A model generated the notes under the pieces. The model was not told where the DNA came from, ran no database searches, and was given only the letters and a program-made list of their open reading frames with translations. Source: DASSUW01 sp963811895 (GTDB lineage: Bacteria > Actinomycetota > Thermoleophilia > Solirubrobacterales > Solirubrobacteraceae). Taken from it: a DNA stretch of 64,000 nt. Location: positions 1 through 64,000 of the forward strand of contig CAWETE010000007.1 in NCBI GenBank assembly GCA_963811895.1, read 5' to 3'. Shown here piece after piece: positions 8,529 through 16,217 of this stretch (positions are counted from its first letter, which is position 1; each line of letters starts with the position of its first letter). A program made the translations under genes and the position numbers.

Positions 8529-10538
8529 ATGAGCATCTCCCAACGGCTCGGTGACGTCGTCGCCGAGCGCGCGCGTCGCTCCTTCGTGGGCCGCGAAGAG
8601 GAGTTGGCGATGCTCGAGGACCTCGTCGGTCCGGCCGGGGAGGCGTCCGTCGTGCACGTCCACGGCGACGCCGGAATCGGCAAGTCGGCGCTCGTCGCCC
8701 GGCTGCTCGCTCGCCTGGAGATGACCGGCGCCGCGACCGTCGCGCTCGACTGCCGGTCGATCGAACCGACGGAGCGAGGTCTCATCGAGGCGCTCGCGAT
8801 GGTGTCGGAAAGCGAGGAGCACGACATCGACGCGATCGTCGCCGGGCTCGGCTCGCTCGGCGGACCGGTCGTCGTCACGCTCGACCACTTCGAGGTGTTC
8901 CGCCTCATGGACACGTGGCTGCGCCAGGTGCTCGTGCCCGCGCTGGACGAGGACGTGCGTGTCCTCCTGGTGGGTCGCGAGGCGCCGGTGGGCGCCTGGT
9001 TCGGCGCCGGCTGGGACGGCCTCTTCCACAGCGTGGCGCTCGGCCCGCTGGTCGACGACGAGGCCGAGCTCCTTCTCACGGCCCGAGGCCACCCGCCCGA
9101 CGAGGCCCGGCGGCTGAACCGGATTGCGCGCGGTCACCCGCTGGCCCTGACGCTGGCCTCGGCCGCGGCGCGGGAACGGCCGGATCTCGTGCTCGAGGAG
9201 GCCGCGACGACGCGTGTCGTGACCGAGCTGACGCGGATCTACCTGGAGGACGTGCCCGACCCGCTGACACGGCGGGCGCTGGAGGCGGCCTCCGTCATCC
9301 GCCGCGTGACCCAGCCGCTGCTCGGCGCGATGCTCCGGGAGTCCGAGTCGCAGGACGCCTTCGACCGCCTGCTCACCCTGCCGTTCGTCGATGTCGGAAG
9401 CGACGGCGTCCTGCTGCACGACGCCGTCCGCGAGCCGATCTCCTCGTTCCTGCGCTCGACCGACCCGAGCCGGCATCGCGACTACCGCAGGGCGGCCTGG
9501 CGGCGGCTGCGCAGCGAGGTGCGGGACGCCGCCGCCGCGGAGCTGTGGCGATACACGGCGGACATGCTGTACCTGATCGCGAACCCAGTGGTCCGCGAGG
9601 CCTTCTTCCCGAGCGGCGCCCAGCCGCTCGTGGTCGAGCCGGCCCGCAGCGAGGACGGGGCCGCGATGTTCGCGATCGCGGCACGCCACGACGGTCCAGA
9701 GGCCGTCGCGCAGCTGGAGGGCTGGTGGGCCGCAGCGCCGAGCACTTTCTCGGCCGTCCGCGACCGCGACGGCGTGCGGGCGTTCTTCGTCCTGCTCGAC
9801 AGCCGGACGATCCTGCCACCGGATGCGATGCGTGACCCCGTGGTCGGCGCCTGGCGGCGCCATCTGCGCGACCATCCGCTGCCGCGGGGACAGCTCGTGC
9901 TGGGGCTGCGGCGCTGGCTCGACGTCGACTGCGGCGAGGGACCCGGGCCGGTGCAGGCCGCCTGCTGGCTCGACGTCAAGCGCACCTACATGGCCATGCG
10001 GCCGGCGCTCCGGCGCATCTACGTCACCGTCAGCGACGCGGCGACCTACCTCCCGGTGGTCGAGAAGCTCGGATTCCGGCCGCTGCCCGTCCCGCTCGGC
10101 CCGCGCGGGCGCGAGGACGCCGGCTGGGCGGCGCCCGTCGCCCTCGACGACCGGGACTACGCAAGCGTCGTGCTCGACTTCGGCGCGGGCTCGGTCGACG
10201 GCTGGCTGGCGCGCCTCGTGGCAGCCGAGCTCGGGCTCGACGACGACGCACCGCTCGACGAGAGCGCGCGCGAGCTGACCGTCGGCGGCCGGCGCGTCGC
10301 GCTCACCCCGCTCGAGTTCGGCGTCCTGCGCCACCTCGACGCGGCAGCCGGCCGGACCGTCTCGCGGCCCGAGCTGCTCAGCGAGGTGTGGGGCTACGAG
10401 TTCGCCGGCGGGAGCAACGTCGTCGATGCCGCCGTGCGCTCGCTCCGCCACAAGCTCGGCGATGGCGCCGTGGTCGTCGAGACGGTGCGCGGCGCCGGCT
10501 ACCGCGTGCCCGAGGAGTGGCGCACGCTCGTCATGTAG
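8529..10538 (+). CDS. ATPase / winged-helix one-component regulator
   Basis: A 669-residue multi-domain protein. The N-terminus has an AAA/STAND-like ATPase (FVGREEELAML, P-loop HGDAGIGKSA near residue 50, Walker B VVVTLDHF near 120). The middle (~370-520) has a weak GNAT acyltransferase look (RRIYVTVSDAATYLPVVEKLGFRPL). The C-terminus (~578-665) is a clear OmpR-type DNA-binding domain (LTPLEFGVLRHLD, SEVWGYEF, VRSLRHKLG, VRGAGYRV). There is no receiver domain, so the signal probably acts through the ATPase or middle domain. Direct repeats directly after its stop look like its binding site and precede the cupin/lipoprotein pair. Confidence 0.85.
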   Translation: MSISQRLGDVVAERARRSFVGREEELAMLEDLVGPAGEASVVHVHGDAGIGKSALVARLLARLEMTGAATVALDCRSIEPTERGLIEALAMVSESEEHDIDAIVAGLGSLGGPVVVTLDHFEVFRLMDTWLRQVLVPALDEDVRVLLVGREAPVGAWFGAGWDGLFHSVALGPLVDDEAELLLTARGHPPDEARRLNRIARGHPLALTLASAAARERPDLVLEEAATTRVVTELTRIYLEDVPDPLTRRALEAASVIRRVTQPLLGAMLRESESQDAFDRLLTLPFVDVGSDGVLLHDAVREPISSFLRSTDPSRHRDYRRAAWRRLRSEVRDAAAAELWRYTADMLYLIANPVVREAFFPSGAQPLVVEPARSEDGAAMFAIAARHDGPEAVAQLEGWWAAAPSTFSAVRDRDGVRAFFVLLDSRTILPPDAMRDPVVGAWRRHLRDHPLPRGQLVLGLRRWLDVDCGEGPGPVQAACWLDVKRTYMAMRPALRRIYVTVSDAATYLPVVEKLGFRPLPVPLGPRGREDAGWAAPVALDDRDYASVVLDFGAGSVDGWLARLVAAELGLDDDAPLDESARELTVGGRRVALTPLEFGVLRHLDAAAGRTVSRPELLSEVWGYEFAGGSNVVDAAVRSLRHKLGDGAVVVETVRGAGYRVPEEWRTLVM

Positions 10539-10570
10539 TTCACGAAGTTTCATCGAGTCTTCATCGAGCC
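10539..10570 (+). promoter_or_regulatory. Direct-repeat operator (OmpR/PHO-box-like)
   Basis: Three TTCA-led units lie in tandem: TTCACGAAGT (10539), TTCATCGAGTC (10549) and TTCATCGAGCC (10560), with starts 10 and 11 bases apart. Direct repeats with about one helical-turn phasing are what OmpR/PhoB-type winged helices bind. They begin right after the stop of a gene encoding such a domain and 54 bases before the cupin gene. Binding is inferred. Confidence 0.55.
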
Positions 10571-10623
10571 GGCCCGGCACCGCCTTAGCGTGGCCCGATC
10601 GTGTGTGCTGACGAGAGGAAGCC

Positions 10624-11133
10624 ATGAGGAAGAGGACCGCAGCCCTGCTCGTGTGCGGAGCGCTCGCCCCCGGCGTCGCCGGCGTGGCGCTGGCGACGCC
10701 GCCCAGCGGACTCACCTCCGAGCTGCTCGCGCGCGGCGCCGCCGGCCAGTTCCGGATCCACGACGAGAGCATGGGCCTGAAGATGGAGGCCAGACGGGAC
10801 ACCGACGTCGCGGTCGTAAAGGCGACGCTCGCCATCGGCGGCACAACTGGCTGGCACGGCCATCCCGGCCCGTCGATCGTGATCGTGAAGACCGGGACGC
10901 TCACCATGCGCGAGGGAGGCCACGGACACCACCACGGGCACTCTCACGGCGGATGGCGGCGGTGCTCGAAGCAGGAGTTCCCGGCCGGAACGGCGTTCGT
11001 GCACCCCGAGCACGAGCACGAGTTCGTCAACGACTCGGGCGTGCCGGTCGAGTTCTGGGTGGTCTATCTCGTCCCCGCCGGCGCGACGCCGCTGCTCAAT
11101 GACGTCGCGACGCCGCCGCGGGAGTGCTCATGA
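10624..11133 (+). CDS. Secreted cupin with His-rich metal-binding loop
   Basis: A 169-residue exported cupin. The signal peptide is MRKRTAALLVCGALAPGVAG with cleavage likely near ALA-TPP. The barrel motifs are TTGWHGHPGPSIVIVKTGTL and GTAFVHPEHEHEF. An insertion in the first half contains GHGHHHGHSHGG, a likely metal-binding loop, followed by a single Cys. AGAGGAAG lies just before the ATG. The stop overlaps the next gene's start (ATGA), so the two are translationally coupled. The direct repeats upstream suggest control by the preceding regulator. Confidence 0.85.
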   Translation: MRKRTAALLVCGALAPGVAGVALATPPSGLTSELLARGAAGQFRIHDESMGLKMEARRDTDVAVVKATLAIGGTTGWHGHPGPSIVIVKTGTLTMREGGHGHHHGHSHGGWRRCSKQEFPAGTAFVHPEHEHEFVNDSGVPVEFWVVYLVPAGATPLLNDVATPPRECS

Positions 11134-11828
11134 TCCGGCTCGCCCCGCTCCTGGTGGTCGGCGCCCTGTCGAGCGGCCTGGCGGCCTGCGGCGACAGCGA
11201 CGAGCCCAGCGGCGCCGCGGCCCGGAAGGCGCCCGCGCCTTCGGCGACGGCGGTCGCCGCCGAAGGCGAGCTGGGGCGCCCCACCGCCGTGCCGGCTCAG
11301 GCGAACCTCTACGGGGCCGGCCTCGATCAGCCGCCCGCCCCGGGCTCGGGCGGCCCCGGCGTGCCGCCGCCGTCCTGGCGACTGCCGGACGGCGCGCGGC
11401 GCGTGGTGACCTTCCCGAGCGCGACGGGCCGCGTGACCCCGATCGCAGGCAACGCTCCTGAGAACGGCCCCGAAGGGGACCACCAGGTCGGCGGGACCGA
11501 CGTCGAGTCGTTCGGCGGGATCTCGGGCATCGTCCACCACCGCAACGGGATGTTCCTCGCCGGCGTGTTCCTGACGGACGATCCGCCGTCCGGGCCGGCT
11601 CCGAAGCGACTGGACTTCACGAAGCGCGAGCGCTTCGACTCGCTTTCGCCCCGCGTGGCCCAGACGTTCCTGATCGGGAACGGGAAGGGCCGCGCGTACG
11701 ACGTCCCGAAGGGCGCGACCCGCCTGTTCCTCGGCTTCGCCGACGGCTACTACTACACGGGTCCGCCCGGGTGGTACGGAAACAACGCGGGCGAGCTCAG
11801 CGTCACCGTGGACATGGCTACGCGTTAG
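11130..11828 (+). CDS. Lipoprotein with LecA/galactose-binding-like domain
   Basis: A 232-residue predicted lipoprotein with lipobox LAAC at residues ~17-20 and a Pro/Ala-rich linker. The C-terminal domain ends ATRLFLGFADGYYYTG...NNAGELSVTV, a signature of the LecA/PA-IL-like galactose-binding fold seen in many bacterial surface proteins. The start was taken at 11130 because GGGAG precedes it at five bases and the ATG overlaps the upstream TGA; a GTG six bases earlier is an alternative. It is co-expressed with the His-rich cupin. The ligand is unknown. Confidence 0.75.
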   Translation: MIRLAPLLVVGALSSGLAACGDSDEPSGAAARKAPAPSATAVAAEGELGRPTAVPAQANLYGAGLDQPPAPGSGGPGVPPPSWRLPDGARRVVTFPSATGRVTPIAGNAPENGPEGDHQVGGTDVESFGGISGIVHHRNGMFLAGVFLTDDPPSGPAPKRLDFTKRERFDSLSPRVAQTFLIGNGKGRAYDVPKGATRLFLGFADGYYYTGPPGWYGNNAGELSVTVDMATR

Positions 11829-12352
11829 TCGCCCTTGCAGCGGTGGCGCGCCTTGAAGAAGCGGTAGTCCGCCGTGTAGGGGACCTCCTTGACCGCCCCC
11901 GCCGATCCGGCGTTGCAGTCGGCGGCGGGCGGGACGAGGCCGCCGGCCGTGTTCACGCGCTGGATGTACGTGGTCTTGCCGAGGCGTCCGGAAGTGGTGG
12001 AGGTGGCGGAGAGGAGCAGCCAGTCGATCGCCGTCGGGTCGACGTTGACTCCGCTCACGCGGGCGGCGACGACCTTGCTGCCGTCCTTCGTCTGCCACGT
12101 CGGCCCGGCGAAGTGGGTGCCGATCCGCCTGCCGCGGTCGTAGAGGTCGGCGCGCGGCCCGGACAGGGTCCACGCCTGGCCGTTGCACGAGTAGATCTGC
12201 ACGCCGACGGCGTGGGCCTCGAGATACAGCTCGTTGCCCTTGGGCACGGCGATGGCGTCCGGGACCGCGTTCGCGGAAGCCGGGTGGGTGATGAGCAGCG
12301 TCGCTGCCGCGATCAGAGCGGCTGCGCAGAGCAGCCGGGCGAGAGACGTCAT
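11825..12352 (-). CDS. Secreted DUF3455-family protein
   Basis: A 175-residue exported protein: signal peptide MTSLARLLCAAALIAAATLL cleaved near ASANA, then a domain with VGVQIYSCNGQAW, GTHFAGPTWQTKDGSKVVA and a C-terminal RFFKARHRCKG. These are hallmarks of the DUF3455 family of unknown function. AGGAGG lies eight bases upstream of the chosen ATG; longer starts lack a ribosome-binding site. Its stop overlaps the convergent lipoprotein stop by two to three bases. Confidence 0.85.
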   Translation of the reverse strand: MTSLARLLCAAALIAAATLLITHPASANAVPDAIAVPKGNELYLEAHAVGVQIYSCNGQAWTLSGPRADLYDRGRRIGTHFAGPTWQTKDGSKVVAARVSGVNVDPTAIDWLLLSATSTTSGRLGKTTYIQRVNTAGGLVPPAADCNAGSAGAVKEVPYTADYRFFKARHRCKGD

Positions 12353-12465
12353 GTCTTCCTCCTGGGGAGTGGGGAGCGCGCGCATGCTCGCCGAGCCGCC
12401 GGCCCTCCGCAACGCGAGACTTTTCGCCCGCCGACCCGAGGAATTCGGCCTACGATGGACGGGCC

Positions 12466-13089
12466 ATGCTGCTCGTCGCCGTGGCCGCCGCGCTTCTCGC
12501 CGCCTCGCCGGCGCCGAGCTGCGACGGGGAGCTCGGCGGCTACCGCGTGAAGGGCAAGGCGCTCCACGGCGACGTCGACGGCGACGGCAAGACGGATCGC
12601 GTCACCCTCCGGGTCGATCGCCGCCGCCCGCGCGCGTGCCGGCACGTGGTGGTGGCGAGGAAGCTCGCCGCGCCGGTGAGGCCGCTTCCGTGGCCCGGCA
12701 CGGCGCCGCGCCTGCTGCTGCTCGCCGAGATCGACGGCCGTGCGGGCGTCGAGCCCGTCGTCACGCTCTCGCCGGCCAACGTCTACCGGCCGGGCGCGGT
12801 GTTCGCGGCCCGTGGAGGCGAATTGGTCCGGCTGCGGCTCGGGACCGGCAACCTCTTCCCGCTCGACGACGAGTTCCCGACCGGCTCCGACTGCACGGCC
12901 GAGCCCGGGGAGATCGAGGTCATCACCAGCGAGATCGCCGAGGACGACTCGTACTGGGACGTCACACGATCCCGCTACCGGGCGCGCGGGAGGCGCTTCA
13001 GGCGGGTGAGCCGGGAGCATTTCCAGTCGCCGGTCGGCACCGAGCTCACCGGCAAGGCCTTTCGGAGCTGCTCAAGTCGCGCGCACTAG
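12466..13089 (+). CDS. Secreted protein with FG-GAP/EF-hand-like calcium loop
   Basis: A 207-residue protein with a hydrophobic leader (MLLVAVAAALLAASPAPS) and a mature region containing GDVDGDGKTDRVTL, the Asp-rich loop of FG-GAP or dockerin-type calcium sites. Cys residues (CDGEL, ACRH, DCTA, SCSS) could form disulphides outside the cell. No enzymatic family is recognised. It is expressed alone, 113 bases from the divergent DUF3455 gene. Confidence 0.7.
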   Translation: MLLVAVAAALLAASPAPSCDGELGGYRVKGKALHGDVDGDGKTDRVTLRVDRRRPRACRHVVVARKLAAPVRPLPWPGTAPRLLLLAEIDGRAGVEPVVTLSPANVYRPGAVFAARGGELVRLRLGTGNLFPLDDEFPTGSDCTAEPGEIEVITSEIAEDDSYWDVTRSRYRARGRRFRRVSREHFQSPVGTELTGKAFRSCSSRAH

Positions 13090-13108
13090 CAGCCGAACCC
13101 GTTGGTGG

Positions 13109-14689
13109 ATGTCCGCAATCGAGGTTCATCGGGCGCTCGATCGCGCGCGTGAGCTACACCACGAAGACAAGGACGGCGCCGAGGCCGAGGCGATCCGCTG
13201 CCACGAGATCGGGCGCACGCTCGACGAGCCGGCGCTGCGCGGCCGCGCGCTCGTCCTGCAGGCGGCGATCGCGCTCCAGCGCGGCGACCTGCACGGCGCC
13301 GTCGAGCTGATCTCCGAGGCCGAGCCGCACGCGCGCGAGGATGCGGTCCGCAGCGAGCTGGCCGCCGTCAAGGGACAGCTCAACTTCTTCGCCGGCTCCT
13401 ACGCCGAGTCGCTCGCGCAGGCCGAGCGGGCGATCGAGCTCGCCGACGGGATCGGCACGCTCGAGCTGCGGCTGTTCGCGCGCCGCCAGGCCTGCGTGGT
13501 GTTCGGCAACATCGGCGTCAGCGACTGGCACGCCCGGCTCCACGAGGTCCTCCAGCTGGCGATCGAGGCCGGCAACCCGTGGGAGGAGGCGATGTCGCGC
13601 AACGACCTCGCCCACTACACGATGGAGCAGGGCGACCTCGAGGGCGCCGAGGCGCAGATCGGCGACGCGATGGCGGCGGCGCTGTCGCTGCCCCGCAACC
13701 GCTTCGCGCTCGCCGTCCTGGGCTGCACGCGCTCCGAGGCGCGGCTGCGCGCCGGCCGCGCCGGCGAGGCGCTCGAGGACGCCCAGCGGTCGATCGAGCT
13801 GCTCACCCGCAGCGACGACCCGAACCCCTACCTGCTGGCGATGACCGTGGTGGTCGAGGTCCAGGCGCTGCTGGCGCTCGGCCGCCTCGACGAGGCCGAG
13901 AGCTCCGGCCAGCGTGCGGTGGCGCGGCTCGGCGAGCGCGTCCCGCAGGCGCGCAGCATGATCCTCAGCACGGTCGCCGCCGCGCTCCACGAGGCCGGCC
14001 GCGACCGCGAGGCCTACCGCGTCCTCGCGCAGAGCGTCGAGGTCGAGCGGGCCGCCTTCCAGGAGCTCTCCGCGCTGCAGCGCGGGCTCGATCGCGCGAC
14101 GCACGAGACCCGCGCGGCGCGCAGCCAGAGCGACGCGCTGGCCGCCAAGAACCGCGAGCTCGAGCAGGTCGTGCGCGAGCTCGGCGAGGCGCGGGCCGCG
14201 CTCGAGCAGCAGGCCGACCGCGACTACCTGACCGGCCTGCACAACCGCCGCTACCTCGCGCGCGAGCTCGGCCGGCACGCGGAGGCGCCCGGCGCCGGCC
14301 CGTTCAGCCTCGCCGTGCTCGACCTCGACCACTTCAAGGAGGTCAACGACCGCTTCGGGCACGAGGCCGGCGACCAGGTGCTGATGCGCGTGGCCGCGCT
14401 GCTGCTCGGCGGCGTGCGCGGCCAGGACGTGGTGGTGCGGACCGGCGGCGAGGAGTTCGTGCTGCTGATGCCGCAGACCGAGCCGAGCGCCGCCGAGGCG
14501 TGCTGCCAGCGCGTCCTGCACGCGATCCGCGACGAGCCGTGGGGAGCGATCGCGCCGGGCCTGTCGCTCACCGTCAGCGCCGGCGTCGCCACCGCGGACG
14601 ACGCCTCCGATCTCCACTCGCTCGCCGAGCTCGCCGACCGGCGGCTCTACACGGCCAAGCGCACGGGCCGGGACCGCGTCGTCGTCTAG
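13109..14689 (+). CDS. TPR-GGDEF diguanylate cyclase
   Basis: A 526-residue cytosolic enzyme predicted to make c-di-GMP from two GTP. Residues ~1-330 are TPR-like helical repeats, ~330-370 a coiled coil, and the rest a GGDEF domain (DYLTGLHNRRYL, LDLDHFKEVND, RTGGEEFVLL). The active-site GGEEF is intact, and the product-inhibition site RxxD (RGQD) sits five residues before it, so feedback inhibition is expected. The TPR region suggests control by a protein partner or peptide. It starts 19 bases after the preceding secreted-protein gene. Confidence 0.92.
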   Translation: MSAIEVHRALDRARELHHEDKDGAEAEAIRCHEIGRTLDEPALRGRALVLQAAIALQRGDLHGAVELISEAEPHAREDAVRSELAAVKGQLNFFAGSYAESLAQAERAIELADGIGTLELRLFARRQACVVFGNIGVSDWHARLHEVLQLAIEAGNPWEEAMSRNDLAHYTMEQGDLEGAEAQIGDAMAAALSLPRNRFALAVLGCTRSEARLRAGRAGEALEDAQRSIELLTRSDDPNPYLLAMTVVVEVQALLALGRLDEAESSGQRAVARLGERVPQARSMILSTVAAALHEAGRDREAYRVLAQSVEVERAAFQELSALQRGLDRATHETRAARSQSDALAAKNRELEQVVRELGEARAALEQQADRDYLTGLHNRRYLARELGRHAEAPGAGPFSLAVLDLDHFKEVNDRFGHEAGDQVLMRVAALLLGGVRGQDVVVRTGGEEFVLLMPQTEPSAAEACCQRVLHAIRDEPWGAIAPGLSLTVSAGVATADDASDLHSLAELADRRLYTAKRTGRDRVVV

Positions 14690-14707
14690 TAGTGCGACCA
14701 TCTGCGG

Positions 14708-15016
14708 ATGGCACTCTCCGACGATCAGCTGCTCGACTTCGATGCAGATAAGTACGCGTCCTACGACGAGGGGAAGGCGCGAGAGGCGCTCGCGGGCGAG
14801 CACGGCGACGCCTACCGCGCACAGCTCGTAGCCGCTCGCTGGATCGAGGGCTGGCGCCGTCGCACGCTCGCCGAGGAGCCCTCCGGCTCCGAGGACTGGG
14901 TGAAGGGCTGGGACGAGGGGCTCAGCGAGGTCGTCGCCCACCTGCGCCAGGGCGACCTGATCCCCGGCGGGATCCTCTACACCGACGCGACCGGCGGCTG
15001 GGACGACCCGCGCTAG
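14708..15016 (+). CDS. Hypothetical protein, 102 aa
   Basis: An acidic soluble protein beginning MALSDDQLLDFDADKYASYD and ending GGILYTDATGGWDDPR. It has several Trp in a helical middle (ARWIEGWRR, DWVKGWDEG). No family is recognised. It is 18 bases behind the diguanylate cyclase on the same strand and may be co-transcribed, but shares no domain with it. Confidence 0.6.
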   Translation: MALSDDQLLDFDADKYASYDEGKAREALAGEHGDAYRAQLVAARWIEGWRRRTLAEEPSGSEDWVKGWDEGLSEVVAHLRQGDLIPGGILYTDATGGWDDPR

Positions 15017-15023
15017 AGGAAGC

Positions 15024-15664
15024 TCAGGCGAGCTCTCCTCGCCCGCGCGCAACCGCGCGAGGTGCTCGTCGTAGTCGAGCCGTGAGAACAGGCTCTCGCC
15101 CGCCTGGATCGACGCGAGCATCGACGCCTCGGTGGCCTGCAGCGCCTCGGCGGCGTCGAGCACGGCGGCCAGCTCGTCCGGCGAGCCGACGACGATCCCG
15201 TCGTCGTCGCCGACCAGCACGTCGCCCGGCGCGACCTCGACGCCGCCGCAGCGCACGGTCTCCGGCTCGCCCGGCACGGCCTTGGCGCCGTGGGCGCGCG
15301 GGCACACGCCGCGCGCGTAGAACGGCAGCGCCAGCTCGCGCAGCTGGTTGGTGTCGCGGCAGGCGCCGTCGATGACGATCCCGGCGAGGCCGCGGCGCAG
15401 CGCCTCGTTGCCGAACAGCTCGCCGGCCAGCGCGCGGTCCGTGCCGCCGCCGTCGACCACCAGCACGTCGCCCGCGCCGGCGCGCGCGAGGCCGTCGAGC
15501 ACCGGCATCAGGTCGTCGCGGGCGGCCACGGTGATCGCGCGCCCCACCAGCGTGAGCCCGGTCCGCAGCGGCCGCAGGCCGCCGTCCATCACGCGCAGCT
15601 GCTTGCCGGCGTCGCTCAGCGTGGTGGTGTCGACCGCCCGCAGGCGTTCAAGGAGGGTGTCCAT
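15024..15664 (-). CDS. RraA-family aldolase/decarboxylase (frameshift at C-terminus)
   Basis: A protein of about 212 residues related to 4-hydroxy-4-methyl-2-oxoglutarate aldolase and the RNase E inhibitor RraA. It shows DTTTLSDAG at the start, then GDVLVVDGGG, GIVIDGACRD (the Asp/Arg pair that binds metal and substrate), VAPGDVLVGDDDGIVV, and a terminal RLDYDEHLARL. As written, the frame misses its stop and runs on opposite the cyclase gene. Removing two bases (an AG in GAGAGC near 15030) gives the natural ending GEELA and a TGA at 15024. It is divergent from a membrane-protein gene. Confidence 0.8.
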
Positions 15665-15691
15665 GAGGCGGTAGCTTGTACCTCAGGAGCC

Positions 15692-16217
15692 ATGAGCGTC
15701 CAGACCGTCCCCGACACGACCCCCACACGCCGCGCCCGCGCCGCGCGCGTCGTCGTGGCCGCGGCCAAGGGCGGCCTGATCGGGACCGTCGCCGCCCTCG
15801 CCGCCTGGTTGCTCGCCGGGGCGCTCGCCGCGACCGCCTGGGTCGTCCTCATCGTCGCCACCATCGCGGCCGCCGCCGTGCTGCTGTGGCGCGGCGTCGA
15901 TGGCCACCTGGGTCTGGATGGCGCTGGCCATCGGCTGGGCCGTCGTCCTGATCGAGCAGCAGGTCGTGCAGGACAACGGCGGCCTGTGGGTGGCCGCCGC
16001 CGGCTGGCTGGGCGTGATCGTCGGCGCCCGCCGCGCGGGCATCAACCGCTGGGCGCTGCCGCTGCTCGCCTATCCGCTCGCCTCGGTGGCGATCGTCCTC
16101 CTCGCCGGCGAGGATCTCGCCGACCCGTGGGGCTCCTCGTGGCTGTGGGTGCTGGCCGTCCTCGGGCCCGTGATCGGGGCTAGGACGCTGGTGAAGCCTC
16201 GCGACGCTTCTCCCTGA
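15692..16217 (+). CDS. Small integral membrane protein (frameshifted)
   Basis: Begins MSVQTVPDTTPTRRARAARV after a good AGGAG, and forms two hydrophobic helices ending ...VLLWRGV near 15900. A second frame then starts MATWVWMALAIGWAVVLIEQQ and gives three more helices to VIGARTLVKPRDASP. The parts differ by one base and read best as one five-helix protein of about 175 residues with an indel near 15895-15905, although two overlapping genes are possible. The family is unknown. It is divergent from the RraA-type gene and overlaps the end of the MFS gene. Confidence 0.55.

Noticed and set aside
13154..15003. Open frame continuing from the RraA-type gene across the cyclase
   Set aside because: It lies antisense to an intact TPR-GGDEF gene and appears only because a two-base error removes the RraA stop.
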